A stretch of DNA of 64,000 nt, taken from assembly GCA_965276005.1 (NCBI GenBank), contig OZ254962.1:434001-498000 (forward strand). Reading direction: 5' to 3'. The DNA is from G965232465 sp965276005 (GTDB taxonomy: Bacteria > Pseudomonadota > Alphaproteobacteria > JAQWUY01). Shown in pieces: positions 1 to 8,399 of the stretch. Made by a program: the position numbers and the translations under genes. The stretch's first letter is position 1. Each line of letters begins with the position of its first letter. Under the pieces are notes generated by a model. The model made no database searches and was not told the DNA's origin. It saw only the letters and a program-made list of their open reading frames with translations.

Positions 1-1
1 G

Positions 2-145
2 GCAAAGGATATGGGCGTTAGTATCTATTCTGCTCAGGGCGTAGCCAAAGGCAGGAGCAAAAATATCGGACATGTTATGAAATTTGTCGAAGTGCTGAAT
101 AAACACCTCGACAAAAAAATAGACTTTAAGGATTTTATCCTATAG
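2..145 (+). CDS. C-terminal end of an unidentified protein (partial)
   Basis: An open frame enters from the left edge and ends at a TAG, giving 47 residues. The tail is rich in lysine and contains the string GVAKGRSKNIGHVMKF followed by KKIDFKDF. I do not recognise the family from this fragment. It is read on the same strand as the peptidase that follows, 168 bp downstream, and the gap between them has its own extended -10 element, so the two are probably separate transcripts. Confidence 0.5.
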   Translation, partial: AKDMGVSIYSAQGVAKGRSKNIGHVMKFVEVLNKHLDKKIDFKDFIL

Positions 146-188
146 TCTGGTTGAAAATGGATACAGAATACTAACCAACACAGAGGCG

Positions 189-197
189 TGTTATAAT
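189..197 (+). promoter_or_regulatory. Extended -10 promoter element upstream of pepF
   Basis: TGTTATAAT is a TGn extended -10 joined to a perfect TATAAT hexamer. No good -35 box lies 17 bp upstream, as is usual for extended -10 promoters. It would start a transcript near 204 with a leader of about 110 nt before the pepF start. Confidence 0.5.
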
Positions 198-274
198 AGG
201 TGGCAATGTCTCTGTGTGGAGGGGCGAGATATGGTTTTGTACCCGGGGTTTTGACGCATTTTATGAGTACGCAA

Positions 275-325
275 GGGGTATGTTAGATATAGGGGTATGT
301 TAGATATAGGAATATGTTAGATATA
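275..325 (+). repeat. Three tandem 17-bp repeats spanning the pepF start
   Basis: The unit GGGGTATGTTAGATATA occurs at 275–291 and 292–308, and a third copy with two changes (GGAA for GGGG) at 309–325. Each copy contains ATGTTAGATATA behind a purine-rich stretch. The third ATG (314) is the peptidase start. The first two, at 280 and 297, are out of frame and open 7-codon frames that end at 303 and 320. Confidence 0.9.
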
Positions 326-2089
326 TTGCAAAACTTGCCAGAGTGGGATTTAAGCGATTTATATCAGGCTATGGACGATCCACAGCTGCAATCCGATTTG
401 GACGCTTTGCAGGCGGATGGTGTGCGGTTTGAAACCACCTATAAAGGGCACCTCGAATCGTTGTCGGGGGACGACCTGTATACGGCTTTTCAGTGCTATG
501 AGGATATATCCGAACGCATGGGGAAAGTTATGTCTTATGCGGGGTTGTTGCACGCCACCCACTGTACCTGTGCAGAGATAGGGGCGTTTTATCAAAACAT
601 GGTAGAAAAAATAACAGATATTTCTACCCATACTTTGTTTTTTGCTCTGGAAATAAAGCGGTTGCCCGATGCGACAATCGCCGATAAGTTGGCGTCTAGT
701 GTCGATTTGCAATACTATAAAACAGTTATTCGAGACGGGCGAATCGATCGCCCCTATCAGCTGTCGGACGAAGTGGAACAGATTCTACACGCAAAATCGG
801 CTACGGGTGCCAGTGCGTGGCAACGCTTGTTTACCCAAACTATGGCGGGGTTAAAGTTTGTCGTCGATGGGGACACTTTGAATGAGAGCCAAATTTTGAC
901 CCTAATGGGGGATAAACAGGCGGATACCCGCAAAAAAGCCACCCTTGAACTGAGTCGGGTTTTACACGAAAATATACCGCTGTTAAGCCTGATTACCAAT
1001 ACGCTGGTGAAAGACAAGGCGACTATCGATACATTTCGGGGGTTGCCCCGTCCGGTGTCCGCCCGCAACATGTCTAATTTGGTCGAAGACGAAGTTGTCG
1101 ATGCGTTGGTGCAATCGGTAAACGATTCGTACCCGCATATTTCCCATCGCTATTACAGATTAAAGGCCAAGTGGATGGGGGTGGAAAAACTGCACATGTG
1201 GGACAGAAACGCCCCGCTTCCCGCTGCGGACGACCGAATCACCCCATACAATGAAGCGGTCGACATCGTGTTAAAATCGTACCGGGCGTTTAGCGAACAG
1301 CTATACACAGTGGCAAAGACATTTTTCGACAACCGCTGGATCGATGTAGGGGCAAAGGATGGCAAACGCAGCGGGGCATTTGCCCACCCGTGTGTGCCGT
1401 CCGTCCACCCGTACTTAATGTTAAATTATTTGGGTAAAACCCGTGATATTATGACCCTTGCCCACGAATTGGGACACGGTGTCCATCAGGTACTAGCGGC
1501 TGATCAGGGGTATTTAAAATCGCAAACTCCGCTGACTTTGGCGGAAACCGCTAGTGTGTTCGGGGAAATGCTGACTTTTCGCACCCTTGTCGATGGGGAA
1601 AGCGACCCAGAAAAACGGCGAATTTTGCTGGCGGGAAAAGTGGAAGACATGATAAACACAGTGGTGCGGCAAATATCGTTTTATCAGTTCGAACAATGGG
1701 TACACGAAAACCGCAGACACGGCGAAATCAGTGCCGAACAGCTAGGCGAACAGTGGTTGCACGAGTCAAAAAATTCTTTGGGCGATGCGTTCGAATACGG
1801 CGACTATTACAAAGTGTTTTGGGCGTATATTCCCCACTTTGTCCATGCACCGTTTTATGTCTATGCGTATGCGTTCGGCGATTGCTTGGTCAATGCCATT
1901 TATGCCCAGTACCAAAACGGACACGACAATTTTGAACAGCTGTATTTCGATATGTTAAAGTCGGGGGGAACCAAACGCCACAATGAACTGGTGGCAGATT
2001 TTGGCTTAAACACCGCCGATCCGCAGTTTTGGAAAAAAGGGTTGTCGGTTATCAGTGGCTTTATCGACGAACTTGAAGCGACTTTTTAA
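314..2089 (+). CDS. pepF: Oligoendopeptidase F-type M3 metallopeptidase
   Basis: Cytoplasmic zinc endopeptidase of family M3 (PepF/oligoendopeptidase F branch), expected to cut short peptides. It is 591 residues, the usual length for the PepF group. The zinc motif HELGH is at residues 384–388, and the downstream ETASVFGEM segment supplies the third zinc ligand of the family. There is no signal peptide. The start at 314 lies in the third copy of a 17-bp tandem repeat; the two upstream ATGs are out of frame. The M23 peptidase begins 2 bp after the stop, so the two genes are probably cotranscribed. A peptide importer lies further on and could feed it substrate, which is inference. Confidence 0.9.
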   Translation: MLDILQNLPEWDLSDLYQAMDDPQLQSDLDALQADGVRFETTYKGHLESLSGDDLYTAFQCYEDISERMGKVMSYAGLLHATHCTCAEIGAFYQNMVEKITDISTHTLFFALEIKRLPDATIADKLASSVDLQYYKTVIRDGRIDRPYQLSDEVEQILHAKSATGASAWQRLFTQTMAGLKFVVDGDTLNESQILTLMGDKQADTRKKATLELSRVLHENIPLLSLITNTLVKDKATIDTFRGLPRPVSARNMSNLVEDEVVDALVQSVNDSYPHISHRYYRLKAKWMGVEKLHMWDRNAPLPAADDRITPYNEAVDIVLKSYRAFSEQLYTVAKTFFDNRWIDVGAKDGKRSGAFAHPCVPSVHPYLMLNYLGKTRDIMTLAHELGHGVHQVLAADQGYLKSQTPLTLAETASVFGEMLTFRTLVDGESDPEKRRILLAGKVEDMINTVVRQISFYQFEQWVHENRRHGEISAEQLGEQWLHESKNSLGDAFEYGDYYKVFWAYIPHFVHAPFYVYAYAFGDCLVNAIYAQYQNGHDNFEQLYFDMLKSGGTKRHNELVADFGLNTADPQFWKKGLSVISGFIDELEATF

Positions 2090-2091
2090 CT

Positions 2092-3432
2092 ATGGCAACA
2101 TATATGTATGAAAATACGGTGAAAAACAACAAGAAAATTGGTCGTTTTGTGGCTGCAAGTATTGCCGGCATCGGCGGGCTGGTGGTATTAGTGTATGGGG
2201 GTTTTGTAGGTGTTACCTATGTTTTTAACGATACGGATACCCTTGCCCGTTATGAGTTTGAAATTGGCGGGGCAGGCAAGACCCAGATGGCAAATTTGGG
2301 CGGTATCAGCGATGCACAGTACGACAACCAAGCCCTAAATACGCCGTTTATGGTCGAGTATACGATTAAAAAAGGCGATTCGTTGGTGCAGATTTTAACC
2401 GCATATAATGTGGGCAACCGCACCGCTACTATTAACGCTCTGAACAAAGTTTTTCCGTCCCGATCGGTGGCGGTGGGACAAAAATTAACACTGGGGATTA
2501 TCGGTGGCGATACCCCGTATGAAATGGCATCGGTGGTGCTGTTACAGCTGGAAGTGGACAAACAACAGTTCGTATCTGTACAGTGGGACAAACACACCAA
2601 TACCTATCGCCAAGACATTATAAAACGCAAACTGACGCCCGTCACCAAACAGCACTCTGGGGATATTAGCCTGTCGCTGTATGTGGCAATGCAGCGGGCA
2701 GGGGTCGCCCCACAGACCATCGGCAATTTTATTAACTTGTTTAGCTTCGATACGGACTTTCAACGGGATATTTACAAAGGCGATGGTTTTGATATTTTAT
2801 ATCGAGAATATATGGGCGAAGACGGACAATATGTAAAATCCGGCGATATTTTGGTAGCCGAACTGTCCACGCTGGGGGGCAATCGCAAACGCTATTATTA
2901 TTACACAGATGCCAAAGGTACGGCGGATTATTACGACCACACGGGCAAATCTGGTCGTAAAGCGTTGATGAAAACCCCCATCGAGGGGGCAAGGCTGTCG
3001 TCGAGTTTTGGCAACCGTAAACATCCGGTACTTGGCTATACAAAACTGCACAAGGGTACGGATTTTGCCGCCCCCACAGGCACGCCCATATTTGCCGCCG
3101 GCGATGGTATTATCGAGCGGGCGGGGCGATTCGGTAGCTACGGTATCTATATCCGTATCCGCCACAACGGGGCATATAAAACCGCCTATGCCCACTTAAA
3201 CGGTATCGCCCGTGGCGTCCGTACAGGCACCCGTGTCAAACAAGGACAAGTCATCGGCTATGTGGGTACCACCGGTCGTTCTACGGGCCCCCACCTGCAC
3301 TATGAAGTTATCAAAAATGGCGTGCATATCAATTCCAGAACTATGAAACTCCCCTCCGGTCAACAGCTCAAAGGAGCGGAACTGGCAAAGTTTAAGGAAT
3401 ACATAAAACCCCACATAAAAGACGGTATTTAG
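2092..3432 (+). CDS. Membrane-anchored LysM-like/M23 peptidoglycan endopeptidase
   Basis: Likely cell-wall peptidase of the M23 (lysostaphin/NlpD/MepM-like) family. Residues about 17–42 form a single N-terminal membrane segment, so the rest is periplasmic. A LysM-like stretch follows (YTIKKGDSLVQILTAYNV, about residues 85–135). The C-terminal M23 domain carries the zinc ligands H320 and D324 (HKGTD) and H401-L-H403. All catalytic positions look intact, so this is likely an active endopeptidase rather than an EnvC/NlpD-type activator. It starts 2 bp after pepF. No strong terminator follows: a hairpin at 3498–3521 lacks a U-tract. Confidence 0.85.
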   Translation: MATYMYENTVKNNKKIGRFVAASIAGIGGLVVLVYGGFVGVTYVFNDTDTLARYEFEIGGAGKTQMANLGGISDAQYDNQALNTPFMVEYTIKKGDSLVQILTAYNVGNRTATINALNKVFPSRSVAVGQKLTLGIIGGDTPYEMASVVLLQLEVDKQQFVSVQWDKHTNTYRQDIIKRKLTPVTKQHSGDISLSLYVAMQRAGVAPQTIGNFINLFSFDTDFQRDIYKGDGFDILYREYMGEDGQYVKSGDILVAELSTLGGNRKRYYYYTDAKGTADYYDHTGKSGRKALMKTPIEGARLSSSFGNRKHPVLGYTKLHKGTDFAAPTGTPIFAAGDGIIERAGRFGSYGIYIRIRHNGAYKTAYAHLNGIARGVRTGTRVKQGQVIGYVGTTGRSTGPHLHYEVIKNGVHINSRTMKLPSGQQLKGAELAKFKEYIKPHIKDGI

Positions 3433-3812
3433 GTGAAACAAAGCCTTTTAACCAAACACCAGCACACACGCCCAACCGAATAGCCAGAAAAAGAAGCCCC
3501 CTCAGTCAAAAGACCGAGGGGTGAGTTTTGGAAGTATCTAAGTAGTCATATATCATACTAACAATAGTATTACATATAAAAGAAATGAAGTTCTGAAAGA
3601 AAATATTTCAGTGCTTGCATGTGTACTATAGCAATATGCGATTTGTAAGAGTACCTCGAATACGCAAAATTTTTTTCAAATTTCGTAAATGGCAAATATT
3701 ACCGCTAAAATGCAGGTGTACACATCGTGAAATACATAAAAATTGTCATTCACGAAGTGCCTATATCGTGTAATTTGTATAAAAAATCGTTACATATGTG
3801 CTATAAAGACAT
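3433..3812. other. 380-bp intergenic region, AT-rich
   Basis: Near its left end a hairpin (CCCCTC-A-GTC, AAAA loop, GAC-C-GAGGGG; 3498–3521) could be a weak terminator or mRNA 3' end, but no T-run follows. The rest, about 3530–3790, is AT-rich and I see no convincing gene, repeat or RNA in it. An extended -10 element sits at its right end, directly before the next ATG. Confidence 0.5.
3799..3807 (+). promoter_or_regulatory. Extended -10 element 5 bp from an ATG (leaderless start)
   Basis: TGCTATAAA is an extended -10 element. Only five bases separate it from the ATG at 3813, so transcription would begin at or next to the start codon. No Shine–Dalgarno sequence precedes that ATG, which fits a leaderless mRNA. 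Confidence 0.4.
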
Positions 3813-5033
3813 ATGATTTTATCGGTAAAAAATATTATAACCATCCATTTGGCGTGGCTACACACAGCGTTTTCTATGGCGTTCCGGGCGGTGGAAATAC
3901 CGTTTGTACTATATTTCGTCGCCCAGTCGAGCGATTCGCTGCATCAGGTGAGTGTGCTTGGGATTGTTTTGGCGTGCCTGTTTTTGGCATCCGGGTTTAC
4001 GCTGCCTTTGACAATGGTGGTGGTGCAGGGGGGCAGTAAACAAAATGTGCGATATGTATTTTGTTGGGCAATGGGGCTGGCTGTTGTCGGATATTTTGTA
4101 GCGTTTTTGATATTAAAATCCCAGTCGAATACTGTAAATACAGGATTATGGGCGTTTCACATCTTAGCGATTACAGGGTTTTTATGCGTTGCCATAAGGC
4201 GGTGTTTTGCCGGGGTGTTAATGATTCGCAACCGTACGCACATGATACTTGTATCGTCTTTTATGCGAATCGCCGTAAGTGTGCTATTGTCCCTGATGTT
4301 ACCCGCCACATGGGCAAGTGCCATAGTAGGGTTTGCCATAATGGTATTCGGGGCGGCGGTGGAATTGGCGGTTATGATGGTTTATCGCATGTGCTATAAA
4401 ATCCGTATGACAATAGCAAAAACCCCGCCATATATGGGGGCGATAAATTATATGAAACTCTGTACCACCACCCTTATATACATGTGCCAAAACTATATTA
4501 TTTTGTGGTTGTTAAGTATGTATAACGCCCATACCCCGGTATCTTTATGGGTGGTGGTGTTTGCGTTTATCAGCCTGTCGACGGGGCTGTGTATGGAAAT
4601 ATCGAATGTGGTACTCAGGTATAAAATCCCCCCAAAACAGGCATGGGCTATATTTATTATGCCATTGATATTTTGCCAAAGTGTCGTATGGGTATTTTTG
4701 TACACAGCATGGGGGAAGACTCTATATTTTATAACTTTTCAAAACATCAACGATATAGCTGTACTAGACACGGTGCGATTGCCGATTGCCATGTTGGTAA
4801 CAGTATTTTTAATAAAAGAAATCTGTAAAGGTTTTTGCTTAATACACAAAAAATACGCTGCGATTATGACCAACAGTATCTTAAATGTGGTCGGTTTATG
4901 TATTATGGGCGGCATTGCCATCAGCATACTACCCAACACCATCCCCAACACTGTAATAGGCACCGTCATACTATGCGGCGGGCTGGTACTAGAATGTACC
5001 GCATACCTATGGACGGTACGAAACCGTTTGTAA
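3813..5033 (+). CDS. 12-TM membrane protein, MOP/ANKH-like transporter candidate
   Basis: A 406-residue, almost entirely hydrophobic protein with about 12 membrane segments and short loops. I do not recognise a precise family. The size, segment count and the loop RRCFAGVLMIRNRTHMI about a third of the way in recall flippase-type carriers of the MOP superfamily or ANKH-like proteins; this is a resemblance only. No charged catalytic motif stands out. The gene has no visible Shine–Dalgarno sequence, and its promoter -10 ends five bases before the ATG. It is more AT-rich than the housekeeping genes nearby and is followed, 63 bp on, by another poorly conserved membrane protein. Confidence 0.55.
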   Translation: MILSVKNIITIHLAWLHTAFSMAFRAVEIPFVLYFVAQSSDSLHQVSVLGIVLACLFLASGFTLPLTMVVVQGGSKQNVRYVFCWAMGLAVVGYFVAFLILKSQSNTVNTGLWAFHILAITGFLCVAIRRCFAGVLMIRNRTHMILVSSFMRIAVSVLLSLMLPATWASAIVGFAIMVFGAAVELAVMMVYRMCYKIRMTIAKTPPYMGAINYMKLCTTTLIYMCQNYIILWLLSMYNAHTPVSLWVVVFAFISLSTGLCMEISNVVLRYKIPPKQAWAIFIMPLIFCQSVVWVFLYTAWGKTLYFITFQNINDIAVLDTVRLPIAMLVTVFLIKEICKGFCLIHKKYAAIMTNSILNVVGLCIMGGIAISILPNTIPNTVIGTVILCGGLVLECTAYLWTVRNRL

Positions 5034-5096
5034 ATTCTTTTTGTTTATGGTACAGTTTTGCTTAGATCTGTATTAATTTATTGAAAGGGAGACAAA

Positions 5097-5705
5097 ATGC
5101 CAATACCATTAGCAGCAGCAGCAGTAGCGGTTGGAGAAACAGCGGTTGGAGTAGTAGTAGTAGGAGCAGTAGTAGGAGCAGCAAAAGTGATTTTTGGACT
5201 AGGAAAGTCGTTAACAGATTGGGTTGGTGCGGCTTATATGAACAAGGTTATAGTAAATGATAGTGAACTAGAAAGCAGCCAGTGGGAAGTCGAGAAATTA
5301 CAACGCCAAAATGAGAATTTGGAAAAGGATAATGCTGCGGCAGAAAAAATCAATCTCGAAAAAGTCGAGAAATTACAACGCCAAAATGAGAATTTAGAAA
5401 AAAGATTAGAAAACAAGGATACTATTATTGAAAACATTCAGGAACAAAACAGCATCCTTAAAGCGGAAAATACTGAATTGAAAGAAATAATACATCAAAA
5501 TATACTAGTAATTGAACAACTGAAACAACAAAATGAGCAAATGCGAGATGTTATAATCGTAGGAGTAGTTTTATTCTTGTTACTCATAGCTATCTTATTA
5601 TGGTCTAAAAAAGAACAAATAAAAGAATGGGTTAAAAATAATAAATTTAAGATAATAATCATTTTGATTATTGAGTGTGTCGTTTTTGTATTTTTGTATT
5701 TATAA
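5097..5705 (+). CDS. Coiled-coil protein with glycine-zipper N-terminus and two C-terminal TM helices
   Basis: No family recognised. The 202-residue protein has three parts: an Ala/Val/Gly-rich hydrophobic N-terminus (residues about 4–45, with GAVVGAAKVIFGLGKSL recalling glycine-zipper membrane segments); a long heptad-like coiled coil (about 58–148) with two copies of EKLQRQNENLEK; and two strongly hydrophobic helices (about 150–167 and 182–202) separated by a lysine-rich loop. It has a good ribosome site (GGGAG, 9 bp before the ATG). The base composition is AT-rich and the first 80 bases are built of near-repeated AGCAGC/GTAGTA triplets, suggesting recent or fast evolution. It could organise membranes or interact with a host, but nothing here proves that. 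Confidence 0.6.
   Translation: MPIPLAAAAVAVGETAVGVVVVGAVVGAAKVIFGLGKSLTDWVGAAYMNKVIVNDSELESSQWEVEKLQRQNENLEKDNAAAEKINLEKVEKLQRQNENLEKRLENKDTIIENIQEQNSILKAENTELKEIIHQNILVIEQLKQQNEQMRDVIIVGVVLFLLLIAILLWSKKEQIKEWVKNNKFKIIIILIIECVVFVFLYL
5287..5395 (+). repeat. 34-bp direct repeat inside the coiled-coil gene
   Basis: Identical 34-bp copies lie at 5287–5320 and 5362–5395. The offset is 75 bp (25 codons), so the duplication is in frame and lengthens the coiled coil without disturbing reading. Confidence 0.9.
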
Positions 5706-5945
5706 CTAAATTTGTATTAGAACAATTATGATGTATGGGTATGACAAATATTTTCCAAATATTGACCATTATTTTCACGGTTATTTTTCTCGTCCATGTA
5801 ATTTTTGAAATCTGGATATAAAGACATGTTGAAATACCTACAAAACAATATAAATTCGATTGAAAACTGGTTCGAATAAAATAAGTTTTTGTCAATAGCA
5901 CTTAACTTTGATGGTAGATGAAAATAGTATTTGGGACGAAAATAT

Positions 5946-6674
5946 ATGAAAATATGCGTTGCTGTGAAGTGGGTTGTCGATTCGGTTACACCTGTGCGGG
6001 TTGCCGAGGGTGGGCGGCGTATTTGTATGCACGATGTGAAGATGGGTATGGATCCGTTGTCGCAGTCTGCATTGGCACGGGCGGTGGCGTTTAAGACCGC
6101 CCGTGTAGCCGATACGGTGGTGGCGGTAACGGTTGGCGATTCGCAGAGTGCAGCTGTGTTGTATACGGCACTTGCTATGGGGGCGGATACGGCTGTGCAT
6201 GTATGGGGGGAGGGGGATACGCTAACACCTATGCACACCGCACAAGCCATCGCCCAACTGGTGCGGGCACGGGCGATCGATATGGTGTTGTGTGGTGCTG
6301 AGTCGACAGATGCGGACAATGGACAAACCGGGGCGATGGTGGCGTCTCTCCTAGACTTGCCCTATGTTACCCATGCAACAGATATACACATGCGGGAAAA
6401 TCGCCTGCATATCACCAGTGTTTACGACCATATGACGGTGCAATATATGTATGATGTGCCTGTTGTTATTGGTTGTGATACGGGCGTTGCGGTGGCGAAA
6501 GCCCCGTCCTTGCCCCGCACATTATATGTGAAACATAAGCCTATCGATACCATACAGATGAGCGATCGAAAAAATTTCCCCCCTATACAAGTGGTGTCGT
6601 TACAATCGGCGATGGATTCGGGGCAGGGGGCACAACAGATCGATACGCAAGCCCTATTCGACATAATCGCATAG
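5946..6674 (+). CDS. etfB: Electron transfer flavoprotein beta subunit
   Basis: Beta subunit of the soluble FAD/AMP-containing electron transfer flavoprotein, which carries electrons from acyl-CoA and other dehydrogenases to ETF-quinone oxidoreductase or a similar acceptor. The N-terminus MKICVAVKWVVDS and the central CGAESTDADNGQTG (AMP-binding loop in this family) are diagnostic. At 242 residues from the start at 5946 the size is normal; an upstream in-frame ATG at 5931 adds only five untypical residues. etfA begins 12 bp downstream, so the two are cotranscribed. Confidence 0.9.
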   Translation: MKICVAVKWVVDSVTPVRVAEGGRRICMHDVKMGMDPLSQSALARAVAFKTARVADTVVAVTVGDSQSAAVLYTALAMGADTAVHVWGEGDTLTPMHTAQAIAQLVRARAIDMVLCGAESTDADNGQTGAMVASLLDLPYVTHATDIHMRENRLHITSVYDHMTVQYMYDVPVVIGCDTGVAVAKAPSLPRTLYVKHKPIDTIQMSDRKNFPPIQVVSLQSAMDSGQGAQQIDTQALFDIIA

Positions 6675-6686
6675 GGGATTTTTCAT

Positions 6687-7514
6687 ATGACAATATGTAT
6701 TATAACCACCGGTGCCTACACACAACAGCTGTATACAGCCGCTAAACAGATGGGCGATGATATACAGGTTATACACATGCCCTCTGCCATCGATGTACAC
6801 TATGATATTCAAAAAACTGCCGCATATATACTGCCGTATGTACGGTCGTATGCGTTTGTACTAGCCGCAGACGATTCGTTTTGTGCGGCGGTGGTGTCGT
6901 ATATGGCGGTGAAACTGCATGCCCCGATGATAAGCCGTATCACAGGCGTTACTGCATTGGGATTTAAACGGCGACAATATGGGGGGGCGGTGATAAGTAC
7001 GGTAAACACCGATGCCGATACTGTATGTGCGACAGTCGATGTACGGGCGTTTGACGGCTATACGGGCGATATACCCGTAACACCCATACCCGCCCCCGAG
7101 TTTACTGGGGAAAATACGAAGGATATACAGGCGGTGCCGGTATCGCAGTCGTTGGCAACCGCCAAAAAAGTCATTGTTGTTGGGGCAGCGGTTACCACGC
7201 CACAAGACATCGATACCATTGGCACTATTGCCCATTATATCGGGGCGGATATTGGGGCAACCACGCCGGTTGTTACCGCTGGATTGTTACCGCCCCATAC
7301 TTTGGTAGGGGCAAGAGGGGTGTCCATATCCCCAGATATTTACATCGGTATTGGCGTATCTGGGGCGGTGCATCACTTGGTGGGGATACGGGGGGCAAAG
7401 ACTATTATTGCCGTCAATATCGATACAAACGCCCCGTTGTGTGCTATCGCCGATTATGTGGTCAACGCCGATTATCACGATGTGCTGCAAGAATTAAAAA
7501 AATTATTGGCTTAA
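6687..7514 (+). CDS. etfA: Electron transfer flavoprotein alpha subunit
   Basis: Alpha subunit partner of EtfB. The C-terminal FAD-binding region is well preserved: VSISPDIYIGIGVSGAVHHL, then IIAVNIDTNAPLCAIADYVV. The N-terminal half is diverged, and at 275 residues the protein is about 30 shorter than common EtfA proteins. It follows etfB by 12 bp. Its last 12 bases overlap the 3' end of the convergent DUF3108-like gene, so no separate terminator fits between them. Confidence 0.88.
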   Translation: MTICIITTGAYTQQLYTAAKQMGDDIQVIHMPSAIDVHYDIQKTAAYILPYVRSYAFVLAADDSFCAAVVSYMAVKLHAPMISRITGVTALGFKRRQYGGAVISTVNTDADTVCATVDVRAFDGYTGDIPVTPIPAPEFTGENTKDIQAVPVSQSLATAKKVIVVGAAVTTPQDIDTIGTIAHYIGADIGATTPVVTAGLLPPHTLVGARGVSISPDIYIGIGVSGAVHHLVGIRGAKTIIAVNIDTNAPLCAIADYVVNADYHDVLQELKKLLA

Positions 7515-8399
7515 ATCGTCCCGGATTTTTTGTAAGGTGTTGATGTTTTGCGGGGTCAGTGCCAATTCTGGTTTCCATTTTTCAGCTTGTAACACGGTGT
7601 TTTTGTACTGTACATATTGCAAGTGCATACGAAACGCCCCGAATCGTCTTTCTTTTGCCCGTACCAGTACGGGTAGGGCGTAGGGAATGTCCGCCAATTT
7701 TTTAAAAAATATGGTTGGCGGTAAGGACTCCCCATCGCCTTGTCCGTCCAGCTTTTTATAAGCGGACAGATTCTTTTCTTCATCCAAGCGATCGAATGTA
7801 AGGTCGCATGCCAGCGTTTCCCCGTTTGCCACATTGTATGCTGTGCTGTCGATGGGGACTTGGTATGACTTTACCGTGTTCATACGGTACAAGAAATGGT
7901 TGGCAACAATAATCACATCTTGCGAACATGCCCCCACTTTGCCAATTTGCACCATCATATTTAAAAAAGTCGCCATCGGGTCATGGGCACGGGCAAGGGG
8001 GTTGTCCTGTAAATCTTGTAAGTTGACTTCGTTACGGTCGGGGTATCGGGTTAATTTGGTGGTGCCGTCAGGGTTACGAACCAAAATAGAATAATTATCA
8101 CCGAATCGAGCGGTGCTGGTGTTGGTGTGGCGATTCCATTTGTAAAAACCATCTGCGGTTATATCGCCACTGGAAGTGGATACCGCCAGCAAACGGGCCA
8201 AAAAGTCCGTAAAGCCTGTTGTACGGGCGTATCCGTTAAATGCGTATGTGCCATCGGTATTGACAAATAAATCGGTTTCGATATTGCCAATGTGCAATCC
8301 CCCCACATAAATACCATATCCCAACTTCATGTAGGGAACATTTGCCACCGCCACAAATGGGACATACAGCAGTAAAAAACAAAATATACGGGTTTTCAT
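7503..8399 (-). CDS. Periplasmic DUF3108-like protein
   Basis: Secreted protein of 298 residues with a clear signal peptide (MKTRIFCFLLLYVPFVAVANV). The early segment LGYGIYVGGLHIGNIETDL and the later YRFGAFRM-type C-terminal strand pattern resemble DUF3108 proteins, a family of unknown role that is common in alphaproteobacteria. The assignment is by pattern, not by search. Its start overlaps the stop of the upstream permease as TAATG, so translation is probably coupled and it is the last gene of the peptide-transporter operon. Its 3' end overlaps etfA by 12 bp. Confidence 0.65.
   Translation of the reverse strand: MKTRIFCFLLLYVPFVAVANVPYMKLGYGIYVGGLHIGNIETDLFVNTDGTYAFNGYARTTGFTDFLARLLAVSTSSGDITADGFYKWNRHTNTSTARFGDNYSILVRNPDGTTKLTRYPDRNEVNLQDLQDNPLARAHDPMATFLNMMVQIGKVGACSQDVIIVANHFLYRMNTVKSYQVPIDSTAYNVANGETLACDLTFDRLDEEKNLSAYKKLDGQGDGESLPPTIFFKKLADIPYALPVLVRAKERRFGAFRMHLQYVQYKNTVLQAEKWKPELALTPQNINTLQKIRDDLSQ

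Noticed and set aside
3498..3521. Intrinsic terminator after the M23 peptidase
   Set aside because: The hairpin is good but no T-run follows, so it is reported only as part of the intergenic region.
5726..6319. 197-codon minus-strand frame opposite etfB
   Set aside because: A Thr/Ala/Arg-rich shadow of the highly typical etfB gene in the opposite direction.
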